Source: Clostridia bacterium
Lineage (GTDB): Bacteria; Bacillota; Clostridia; Monoglobales; Monoglobaceae
Assembly (NCBI GenBank): GCA_900769795.1
Contig: CAAGHZ010000092.1
Coordinates: 1-27,146 of the forward strand
Reading direction: 5' to 3'
DNA: 27,146 nucleotides
Below, one piece after another: positions 1 to 6,850 of the stretch (its first letter is position 1; each line of letters starts with the position of its first letter). Both the position numbers and the translations under genes were made by a program. The notes under the pieces are model-generated. The model had not been told where the DNA came from. It worked only from the letters and a program-made list of their open reading frames with translations, and searched no databases.

Positions 1-20
1 GACGTGTGCTCTTCCGATCT
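1..20. other. Illumina adapter remnant at contig end
   Basis: The first 20 bases, ending in CTCTTCCGATCT, match the 3' end of the Illumina TruSeq read-2 adapter as known from library chemistry. The match stops at base 20 and ordinary sequence follows. This is untrimmed adapter at the edge of an assembled contig, not genomic DNA. The bases just after it should be treated with caution, because the junction may be a read-through or chimeric end. Confidence 0.95.
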
Positions 21-40
21 TGGTAGATTCTTTGCTTTGA

Positions 41-385
41 TATACACTTGACCACACTGACAATATTCGTAAATACTTTGATACTCTGCTCACAGAGGCA
101 GAAAAATACAAATTAGAACTTCGTCTGGCTATTCAAATCACCACAAGTCCTGTCTTTGGCGAGCGTATGCGCGACAAGTCTAAAGACTTCCGTTTACTCT
201 ATGAAAAATTTGCAAACAACCTGATAAAAATTTTTGGATGTACTTATGAGCAGGCAGATGTTTTTATCTATTCAATTATTGCTTTTGTTGTTGACTATGC
301 AGTATGGGATGATATAGATAAAACCCAGATGCTGGTCAAAAACCTGCACATCAGAACAATCGAAAAGCTGGCAATGGATATCTAA
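41..385 (+). CDS. 5'-truncated ORF, possibly the ligand-binding part of a TetR-like regulator
   Basis: An open frame runs from base 41 (after a TGA at 38-40) to a TAA at 383-385. The first ATG in it, at 167, has no convincing ribosome binding site, so the true start probably lay upstream and is lost at the contig edge or disrupted near the adapter junction. The roughly 114 residues are almost wholly helical in pattern: an amphipathic stretch, then a hydrophobic helix (YSIIAFVVDYAVWDD) and a short C-terminal helix. This resembles the C-terminal dimerisation and ligand domain of TetR-type repressors. No HTH is present. The family call is a weak inference from helix pattern and length; that it is coding is somewhat more secure. 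Confidence 0.35.
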   Translation, partial: YTLDHTDNIRKYFDTLLTEAEKYKLELRLAIQITTSPVFGERMRDKSKDFRLLYEKFANNLIKIFGCTYEQADVFIYSIIAFVVDYAVWDDIDKTQMLVKNLHIRTIEKLAMDI

Positions 386-406
386 GTCTAATAACAGCAT
401 AGGTTT

Positions 407-591
407 CTTGCATCTTTCAAAGCATATAGCCCATTTTACATCATCATATTTGGATATTTATATATCTCTTAAAACCTCTTCCAAAAGCACTTCTTGTTGA
501 GAGAGATTATTTAATCCCCCGGCATTACTGTGTATTGCCATTACAAAAGACAACTTTGACAAAATAGGCTGTATGCTTTGAAAGATGCAAG
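407..591. repeat. 185-bp segment bounded by long inverted repeats
   Basis: The 25 bases at 407-431, beginning CTTGCATCTTTC, are the reverse complement of 567-591 with one mismatch. After one further mismatch the complementarity continues inward for five more bases (433-437 with 561-565). The 135-bp interior has no credible gene and no long internal repeat, and I see no clear target-site duplication outside the arms. It could be a MITE-like element or the folded 5' region upstream of the next gene. It lies entirely in the gap between the truncated ORF and the surface-protein gene. Confidence 0.6.
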
Positions 592-658
592 TAAACACAC
601 CACAAAGCTTTGTAAAAAAATAAAATTTAAATATATTATAAAAAGGAGTTATCAAATT

Positions 659-3600
659 ATGACAAAAAGATTTTTAGCATTAACCCTTTGTGCAGTAATG
701 ATACTCTGTTCAATTGGAACAATCACATTTGCGACAGAAGAAAACACTGTCGACATTTGGGACGGAACAACAGACACAGAGTGGTACAACGAAGACGACC
801 TTGAGTTTACACTCACAACATCTGAAGAACTTGCAGGTTTTGCAAAGCTTGTAGATGAAGGAAATGATTTTGATGATAAAACAATCAAACTCGGCAACGA
901 CATCGACCTCGAAGCTTACGAGCAGGACATGGACGATAACGGCGACCCTCTCTTTGGCGAGAACGGCGAGCCCGTTATGAGAAAGATGTCTTTCGATCCT
1001 ATCGGTTATGGCTATAACATCGTATTCAAAGGCACATTTGACGGTCAGGGAAACACAATCAAGAATCTCTACCAGAACGGCTGGAACCTTGGCTATAGCT
1101 ACGGCACTCATGGTGGTGGTTTGTTTGCCTCCGTTGTTGATGCAGAAATCAAGAACGTAAATATTGACAATGCTGAGATTGTTATGGAATGTGTTGATAT
1201 GGGTGCTCTTGTTGGCTATTCCTACGGCACATGTACCTACGAGAATATTACTATATCCAACACAGTTGTAGCAAACTACAATCGTTACACCGGTGGTGTT
1301 GTCGGCGAAGTAAACGGCACACAGACCTTTAAAAACGTTGACGTAGACAGCACAACTACAGTTTCGGCTATCTGGGGCACTCCCGACGCAGTGCTTGGCG
1401 GAATTATCGGCGGCAAATGGGGCGACGCTGCTATCACAATGGAAGAGTGTGATGTAGCATGTACCATCGATGCATTTAACGATGTTGTCGCCAACTATAT
1501 GTATTACAACTACCGCCTTAGCGGTATGCTTATTGGTATGACAGAAGAAAGTACAGATGGCGTTGCTACCGCTTCATTCCTTGATGCTACCAACTGTACA
1601 GTTACTTTTGACACATGGAATCAGTACACATATTGCGAATTTGAATCAAATGGTCAGGGAAGTTATAATGCTCCTGATGAATTCAAGCATTCAAGAGTTC
1701 AGGAAGGTTATAAAACAGGTGGCGTAGATCCCAATCATACACATTCAGACGTTGAATCCCACGAAGAACCTCTTCCCTTTGAGCAGATTTTTGGCGGCGA
1801 CAAGGGTGTTCGTGGCGGCAAGACTCACGATGGTGTAACAGTTATCGACAAAGTAAAGCAGGAAAAGATGGTTGCAGAGGTCTGGGCTCCTGCAACAACT
1901 GCAAGAACCGCCGAACTTGTACTTGTAGACAGTTTTGAAACACTCGAGGATGCTCTTGCGGCAGCCGAGAATGGATATACAGTAAAGCTTCTCAAGAACA
2001 TAGAGGTAAACTCTGGCCTTACAATTGATTCATCCATTACTCTTGACCTTAATGGATATACTATTGCCAACAAAGGCGCAGCCTCATTTAAATTTAACGA
2101 AAATATCAGCGTTGTAAACGGAACCCTTGATATTTCAGGTGCTGCTCCCGGAGGAGAAGGTATCTTTAAAGTTGGCGAGCGTAACGGTTCATACACAGTA
2201 GGTCTTGACGGTGTTGACATTATAGGCGAGAACTACGCATCAGCTGCAGGTGTCTTCCGTCTGTTCAATAATTCTGTTCTCAATATAAGCAATGCAGAAA
2301 TCACACTCAAGAACGACACATCCGAATCAGGCGGCGTGTTCAAGGGCTATAACAAAACAGAGACATTTAACTTGCAGAATGTGGTTATGAACCTTGAAGG
2401 TACACAGAGAATTTTTGCAAACTCAAAAGGTACCATAGATAACCTCACCCTTAATGCCAAAAACATAGGTAACCACGGTTTCAGGAATTATTCTGGCACT
2501 ATTAAAAATTCAAGCATTGATATCGATGGCTGTGAGACAGGCATTAACTTCAGAGCCTCTACAGATAGCGCTCTTAAGTTTATAGATACGGATATAACAA
2601 TCAAAAATGCAAATAATGATTATAATAACGCCGGAGTATATCTTGAAGGCAAAGATCAGCTTGAGAAGGATGCTGACTCAACAACAAGGTTCAGCCTCTT
2701 TATTGTCCCAACACCAACTGTTGGTGATCAAGTATCTATTACATTTGATTATGCAGGCGGCACAGATGAAGATGGCTATGTCCAGAGAACATATAACTAC
2801 AACCTACGTGACTCCATCAACGCTCCTGCAGGTCTTGTAAGAGACGGATTTATATTTGCAGGCTGGGATAAGGAAATCCCCGACGCTGCATACGCAAGCG
2901 AGACCTACACTGCGCAGTGGGTATCTTATGATGACTATAAGTTCAGAGTTGTCCTCACGCCTGTTGGTGGCACAGAAATTTCCGCAAACGAAATAAAGAT
3001 TGACCCCCAGGGCAACTTTGTTGTAGAAGTTTCTATTGAAGACGCAATTGAAGATATGCCATGGAACGTAACAGAAGTTACTCTCTCATACAACAAAGAG
3101 TTGTTCACCTGGAATAAAATTAACGACACAGTTACAGAAGATGCAAACGGCAACCTCGTATTCAAGGTATACGGCGCAGACAAAGTAGATGGCAAGGTTA
3201 TAAAACAGCTCTCATTTACTGCGAAAGCAACCACAGACAAAACAACCTACGAGGGTGTATTTGATGTAGTAAAGGCATCAGTTGATACAGGCTGGGCTGC
3301 AAACACAATCAACGCAACACTTGTAGATGACGCAAACAAAGGTACTGCAAAGGTATACATTTACTACACATTCGACGTAACCGTTGGCGACGGAGTCGAC
3401 GCTCCTTATACCGCTGACACCATCACAGACTACGAGGGTACAATCAAGAACTATGACCCCGAGTACAACTACGACATAATCGTAGACATGGATGGCAACG
3501 AAGATTATGACGTTGACTACAACGAAGCAACAGGCGAGTTTGTAATCGACAACGGCGATATCGTAGGCGACTTTACAATCGATGCAGTAAGAACCGGCAT

Positions 3601-4951
3601 CAAGGGTATAGAAACAGACGATGTAGAACTTTACGAATATGTTGCAGGCAAGTATGTTCTTGTTCTTCTCAACGCAGACAGTTCAAGAACCTATGCATAC
3701 AACAGTGCTCTTATGTATAAGACACCTCAGTATGACACTGTTGCAGGCAAAAAGATACACTACGGCTACCTCGTAAAGGGAGATGACTTTGCAGCGGACG
3801 TAAATGGCTCCCTCAACACAGACGCAAATAAGGCTTTAGCACTCTCTAAGATTACACTTGCCAGCGGCACAAACCCATCAATTGCACACATTGACACAAT
3901 CGGCGACGTGAACGGCACAGGCACAGTTGATGTCAATGATATTCAGGCTGTATGGAACGCTTACAACGTAGACAGTAATGACGCACCTAAGGTAAACGAG
4001 AATATGGCTCTCTATCTCAGAGCAGACGTTGTAAGAGACAAGAAGGTAAACGTAACCGACCTTAACGCTGTAATTGAGATGTACGACAGAGGCATCACAG
4101 GTGTTCAGACAGTACTTGCAACCTGTGATACAGACGGCACAACATATAGCATTGACGGCATCGTAACCGCAGAAACCATCCCTGCAATTGGGCATAATTA
4201 TGTATCAGCAGGTTTTGAGGGCACAGGCACTGCTATGGCTTATGTAGAGACCTGTACAAACTGCGGCGGCACAACTAACTTACCTCTATCCGATATCTTT
4301 ACAACTCTTAAAGTAAGCAATGGTCAGGTTTGGGGCACAGCAGATGTTGACACCGCAGAAAAACTTATGATCATCAACAAACTTGATGCTGCAGGTAAAC
4401 TCTGTCACGGGGAGGGCATCAGTGCAACAATCAACATTAATGCAGACATTGACCTTGCAGGCTATGAATGGCGTGCAATGAACGGCCAGTTTATCACCAT
4501 CAACGGCAACGACCACACCATCTCTAATATCACTGCTACAGAGGGCGTAAGCGGTAAGGGCGGATTTATCAGTTACGGCGGCGGATGTCGCATAAACAAC
4601 CTTACTATCGAAAATATCACAGCAGAGGGTTGTCAGGTTGGTGCATTCATTGGCGCAGGCGAGGGCGGAAGCCTTACAAACTGCACTCTCAAAGGCAATG
4701 TAAACCTCGCATGGAAGCAAAACTACACAAGTGATTATGTTGAAGAATATGGCGCAATCGGCATTCTCGTTGGATGTCACGCAAATGGCGGCAGTTACAC
4801 AGTAACAATCAACGAAAACGCAATCATCAATGTTGATGCCAGCGATTTCCACACATTAATTGATACTGTTGGCTATGCAGACACATATGCTCCATATATT
4901 CAATACACAATGGGCACATCACTTACTTACGACATTACAGACAACAGATAA
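659..4951 (+). CDS. Secreted beta-helix protein with cohesin-like region and internal dockerin
   Basis: The ATG at 659 has AAGGAG at 643-648 and opens a typical signal peptide (residues 1-25, ending TITFA); an upstream in-frame ATG at 578 lacks these. The product is 1430 residues. Visible regions: GLUG-like/beta-helix repeats (about 35-325, with FKGTFDGQGNTIKNLYQ); a second beta-helix (about 423-673, with ITLDLNGYTI); a Listeria-Bacteroides InlB-type repeat (about 690-755, FAGWDKEIP); a cohesin-like beta-sandwich (about 763-903); an X-module-like stretch (about 983-1077); a two-repeat dockerin (about 1080-1143, DVNGTGTVDVND and DVVRDKKVNVTD); a short Cys-containing segment; and a C-terminal beta-helix (about 1213-1413). 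The dockerin is internal rather than terminal, and its calcium loops deviate at position 5 in the first and positions 3-4 in the second. The protein is probably exported and held on the surface by the SLH partner encoded next. No catalytic residues are recognisable, so enzymatic (polysaccharide-lyase-like) and purely adhesive roles both remain open. Confidence 0.85.
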   Translation: MTKRFLALTLCAVMILCSIGTITFATEENTVDIWDGTTDTEWYNEDDLEFTLTTSEELAGFAKLVDEGNDFDDKTIKLGNDIDLEAYEQDMDDNGDPLFGENGEPVMRKMSFDPIGYGYNIVFKGTFDGQGNTIKNLYQNGWNLGYSYGTHGGGLFASVVDAEIKNVNIDNAEIVMECVDMGALVGYSYGTCTYENITISNTVVANYNRYTGGVVGEVNGTQTFKNVDVDSTTTVSAIWGTPDAVLGGIIGGKWGDAAITMEECDVACTIDAFNDVVANYMYYNYRLSGMLIGMTEESTDGVATASFLDATNCTVTFDTWNQYTYCEFESNGQGSYNAPDEFKHSRVQEGYKTGGVDPNHTHSDVESHEEPLPFEQIFGGDKGVRGGKTHDGVTVIDKVKQEKMVAEVWAPATTARTAELVLVDSFETLEDALAAAENGYTVKLLKNIEVNSGLTIDSSITLDLNGYTIANKGAASFKFNENISVVNGTLDISGAAPGGEGIFKVGERNGSYTVGLDGVDIIGENYASAAGVFRLFNNSVLNISNAEITLKNDTSESGGVFKGYNKTETFNLQNVVMNLEGTQRIFANSKGTIDNLTLNAKNIGNHGFRNYSGTIKNSSIDIDGCETGINFRASTDSALKFIDTDITIKNANNDYNNAGVYLEGKDQLEKDADSTTRFSLFIVPTPTVGDQVSITFDYAGGTDEDGYVQRTYNYNLRDSINAPAGLVRDGFIFAGWDKEIPDAAYASETYTAQWVSYDDYKFRVVLTPVGGTEISANEIKIDPQGNFVVEVSIEDAIEDMPWNVTEVTLSYNKELFTWNKINDTVTEDANGNLVFKVYGADKVDGKVIKQLSFTAKATTDKTTYEGVFDVVKASVDTGWAANTINATLVDDANKGTAKVYIYYTFDVTVGDGVDAPYTADTITDYEGTIKNYDPEYNYDIIVDMDGNEDYDVDYNEATGEFVIDNGDIVGDFTIDAVRTGIKGIETDDVELYEYVAGKYVLVLLNADSSRTYAYNSALMYKTPQYDTVAGKKIHYGYLVKGDDFAADVNGSLNTDANKALALSKITLASGTNPSIAHIDTIGDVNGTGTVDVNDIQAVWNAYNVDSNDAPKVNENMALYLRADVVRDKKVNVTDLNAVIEMYDRGITGVQTVLATCDTDGTTYSIDGIVTAETIPAIGHNYVSAGFEGTGTAMAYVETCTNCGGTTNLPLSDIFTTLKVSNGQVWGTADVDTAEKLMIINKLDAAGKLCHGEGISATININADIDLAGYEWRAMNGQFITINGNDHTISNITATEGVSGKGGFISYGGGCRINNLTIENITAEGCQVGAFIGAGEGGSLTNCTLKGNVNLAWKQNYTSDYVEEYGAIGILVGCHANGGSYTVTINENAIINVDASDFHTLIDTVGYADTYAPYIQYTMGTSLTYDITDNR

Positions 4952-4976
4952 ACTTCCAACAACTAATCAAAACACA

Positions 4977-5000
4977 GGGGGCGGCTACTCAGCCGTCCCT
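4977..5000 (+). promoter_or_regulatory. Intergenic hairpin between the dockerin and SLH genes
   Basis: A 10-bp stem (4977-4986 with 4991-5000, including two G-T pairs) closes a four-base ACTC loop. It lies in the 86-bp gap between two co-directional surface-protein genes and is followed by GAATTTTAAATTT rather than a clean T run. It would act as a weak terminator or an mRNA-stabilising/processing hairpin, letting the two genes be expressed at different levels from one transcript. Confidence 0.5.
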
Positions 5001-5037
5001 GAATTTTAAATTTCCACTTTGCAAAGGAGGTTATTTT

Positions 5038-6276
5038 TTGAAAAAAACAATTACAATTACTCTTATACTTATGATAACTCTTTCTTCCTTTGTTTTTGCT
5101 ACAGAAGAAACTCTCACTTTTGACCTCAGTTCAGGCGGCAAAAACGCCATAACAGTAGAGAGCGGATCTACTGTTACAGTAACATTTACAGTATCAAATC
5201 ATAAAGACATAGAAGAATACAATCTTAACAGCATTCAAAATGAGATTAAATATGACGAAAGCTTTTTTAAGTTTGTAAGTAATTCTCTAAGGCTTACAAA
5301 CTCAACCACAAAAGGCGGACTTAAAGAAAAATTTGCCGGCAAGCGCATATATATGAATGACGAGGAATCAACTTACAAAAAAGAACAAGTTGTCGGAACC
5401 TTCTCCCTTAAGGTTGTCGCTAGAAGCGGCAGCGGAAAGGTAGAAAGCACCGAAACCCTGGCTTATAACGAGGACGGCAGTGCATACACCATCAATTGCA
5501 CCGATCTCACCGTTACAATCGGACGCAGCGACGATGGAGAAGGCGAAGGCGGTGGCGCCGGCGGTGGCGGCGGTGGCGGTGGAGTAGCTGTCGGCGGAGG
5601 CAGCGTAATCCCCAAGTATACCAAAGATATTTTCGGCACCGAGCATCCCACCCATATGTCATACATAAACGGATACCCCGATGGCACAGTCAGACCTGAC
5701 GGCAATATTACAAGAGAAGAAATTGCCGCAGTACTTCACAGAGTAAAAGAATACGAGGAATCAACTGCAACAGGCAAGGTATTTCCTGATGTTGACGCTG
5801 ACAGATGGTCTGCAGACGAGATAGAAAAAATGGCAGGCGAGCAAATTATCTTAGGCTATCCCGACGGAGATTTCAGACCCGAAGGCAATCTGACTAGAGC
5901 TGAGTTTGCCGCCCTTATCTATAGATTTGCAGCCTTAGAGAGCGAGGATGGTGACAACTACCTCTCAGATCTTTACGACACACATTGGGCTTATAAAGAA
6001 ATAAAAGCCCTGTGCAACGCAGGACTTGTAGAAGGCTACGAGGACGGAAGTTTCAAGCCCGAAAACAACATTACCCGTGCCGAGGTAATGACAGTAATCA
6101 ATAAAATCCTTGGCAGAAAGCCTGTAGAATCGTACGTGAAGGCATTAGACCTCAACCCATATAGCGACCTTGAGGAAAATCAATGGTATTACACCACCGT
6201 TTTAGAAGCAACTATTAATCATGATTACAATTTAGACGCAGCAGGTTACGAACATATTTGGATACTTTTTGAATAA
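5038..6276 (+). CDS. Cohesin-like domain protein with three SLH domains (cell-surface anchor)
   Basis: Translation starts at a TTG (5038), set by a strong AAAGGAGG at 5023-5030 with a 7-nt spacer; the TTG leads directly into a signal peptide (residues 1-21, ending SSFVFA). The 412-residue protein has a cohesin-like beta-sandwich (about 24-162), a glycine-rich linker (about 165-190) and three S-layer homology domains (about 196-238, 249-298, 308-361) with the usual GYPDGTVRPDGNITREE, GYPDGDFRPEGNLTRAEF and GYEDGSFKPENNITRAE cores. The tail (about 370-398) looks like a partial fourth SLH. SLH domains bind pyruvylated secondary cell-wall polymers, so this protein should sit on the cell wall with the cohesin-like module outward. 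Its layout resembles single-cohesin anchoring scaffoldins. The neighbouring dockerin protein is the obvious candidate partner, but I cannot test binding specificity. The linker codons form a GGC/GGT/GGA low-complexity tract. Confidence 0.88.
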   Translation: MKKTITITLILMITLSSFVFATEETLTFDLSSGGKNAITVESGSTVTVTFTVSNHKDIEEYNLNSIQNEIKYDESFFKFVSNSLRLTNSTTKGGLKEKFAGKRIYMNDEESTYKKEQVVGTFSLKVVARSGSGKVESTETLAYNEDGSAYTINCTDLTVTIGRSDDGEGEGGGAGGGGGGGGVAVGGGSVIPKYTKDIFGTEHPTHMSYINGYPDGTVRPDGNITREEIAAVLHRVKEYEESTATGKVFPDVDADRWSADEIEKMAGEQIILGYPDGDFRPEGNLTRAEFAALIYRFAALESEDGDNYLSDLYDTHWAYKEIKALCNAGLVEGYEDGSFKPENNITRAEVMTVINKILGRKPVESYVKALDLNPYSDLEENQWYYTTVLEATINHDYNLDAAGYEHIWILFE

Positions 6277-6294
6277 TACCCGCTAAATAATCAT

Positions 6295-6347
6295 AAAAAA
6301 AGAAGTGACCCTCGATTACTTATAACCCGTAATCGAAGGTCACTTCT
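6295..6347 (-). terminator. Strong intrinsic terminator, minus strand
   Basis: The arms 6301-6319 and 6329-6347 are complementary over 19 bp with one mismatch. On the minus strand the stem is followed by seven or more T residues (the A run ending at 6300 on the plus strand). On the plus strand the following bases (CTTCGTTCTTG) are a poor U tract, so the signal mainly ends transcripts arriving from the right. No recognised minus-strand gene lies immediately upstream, which is what points to an RNA gene here. It may also help insulate the convergent SLH gene. Confidence 0.85.
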
Positions 6348-6656
6348 CTTCGTTCTTGATCTCGTCCATATGGTTAACCTCTCTTTCTTTATCTACCTTT
6401 TGCCGGCCGGACATTTCGCTTACCTACCATTACCTCTTTTCTCTATGCGAGATACATCTGATATCTGCCGTCGCTATGCAAAAGGCGAAACCCTGACTTT
6501 CTATGAAGGCTTTGCTGCCCGGTTCTTACTTCCTTTCTATATACAAATCTATTTCAATCTATTTCAAATTTTCTTCCTTACCGGTTTTGCTTCCACTTCC
6601 CTCTTAAAAAGTCTTATTTACTGTTTCATTGGACTACCCTACCTTTCTCTTTTCTT
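6295..6656 (-). ncRNA. Candidate structured non-coding RNA of about 360 nt, unidentified family
   Basis: The span is inferred from a consensus minus-strand promoter (6663-6691) and a perfect minus-strand terminator (6295-6347). No ORF of useful length with a ribosome binding site lies between them on the minus strand. The RNA would be purine-rich with several possible helices, including a hairpin AGATA/TATCT, TTTCGC with a downstream GCGAAA, and CCGGG with TCCGG, plus a tandem TTGAAATAGA repeat. I do not see the hallmarks of RNase P RNA, tmRNA or SRP RNA. A nine-codon ORF (6369-6340, MDEIKNEEK) with AGAGAGG upstream ends inside the terminator stem. Promoter and terminator are seen directly; the RNA gene is an inference. 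A plus-strand ORF over the same bases has no ribosome binding site and odd composition, so I treat it as spurious. Confidence 0.55.
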
Positions 6657-6662
6657 GACTTA

Positions 6663-6691
6663 ATTGTATCACAAAAAATCACTCTTTTCAA
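6663..6691 (-). promoter_or_regulatory. Sigma-A promoter for the candidate ncRNA
   Basis: On the minus strand TTGAAA (6691-6686) and TACAAT (6668-6663) are separated by exactly 17 bp. The predicted start is near 6656. No protein start codon with a good ribosome binding site follows. Confidence 0.7.
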
Positions 6692-6765
6692 TTGACGAAA
6701 TATCAAAAAAGACAATTTTGTTTTTGTTTAAAAAAGAGATTTTGCCGCGTTTATACAGATTTTTC

Positions 6766-6795
6766 TTTACAAACGCATGCAATCTGTGTTATACT
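6766..6795 (+). promoter_or_regulatory. Sigma-A promoter for a very short transcript
   Basis: TTTACA (6766-6771) and TATACT (6790-6795) are separated by 18 bp, with a predicted start near 6802. It diverges from the ncRNA promoter about 75 bp to its left and fires towards an intrinsic terminator only about 20 bp beyond the start. Confidence 0.6.
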
Positions 6796-6801
6796 AAAAA
6801 A

Positions 6802-6848
6802 GTGGGTTGCCACAAAACCAAAGCCGATGCAGTTGCATCGGCTTTTTT
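6802..6848 (+). ncRNA. Candidate small RNA of about 47 nt (two hairpins)
   Basis: Between the predicted start at about 6802 and the end of the T run at 6848 the transcript would hold a small GTGG/CCAC hairpin (6802-6805 with 6810-6813), a short A-rich linker and the terminator hairpin. Nothing is coded. It ends just before the stop codon of the convergent hydrolase gene. It may be a real small RNA or simply a promoter whose product is cut short beside a bidirectional terminator; the sequence alone cannot decide. Confidence 0.4.
6819..6848 (+). terminator. Intrinsic terminator
   Basis: AAGCCGATGC (6821-6830) pairs with GCATCGGCTT (6835-6844) around an AGTT loop, and the plus strand continues with a T run to 6848. 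On the minus strand the stem is followed by a weaker TTTGGTTTTG, so it may also terminate the hydrolase gene that ends at 6851. Confidence 0.85.
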
Positions 6849-6850
6849 CT

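Noticed and set aside
5496..5699. Arg/Trp-rich ORF over the glycine linker of the SLH protein
   Set aside because: It is the +1 frame of a GGC/GGT/GGA repeat that encodes the glycine-rich linker; composition is a by-product of that tract.
6295..6656. RNase P RNA, tmRNA or SRP RNA as identity of the ncRNA
   Set aside because: I looked for their conserved cores (such as GAGGAAAGTCC-type P4 strands, a CCA-ending tRNA-like fold, or the GGAAGGAAGCA tetraloop region) and did not find them in the minus strand.
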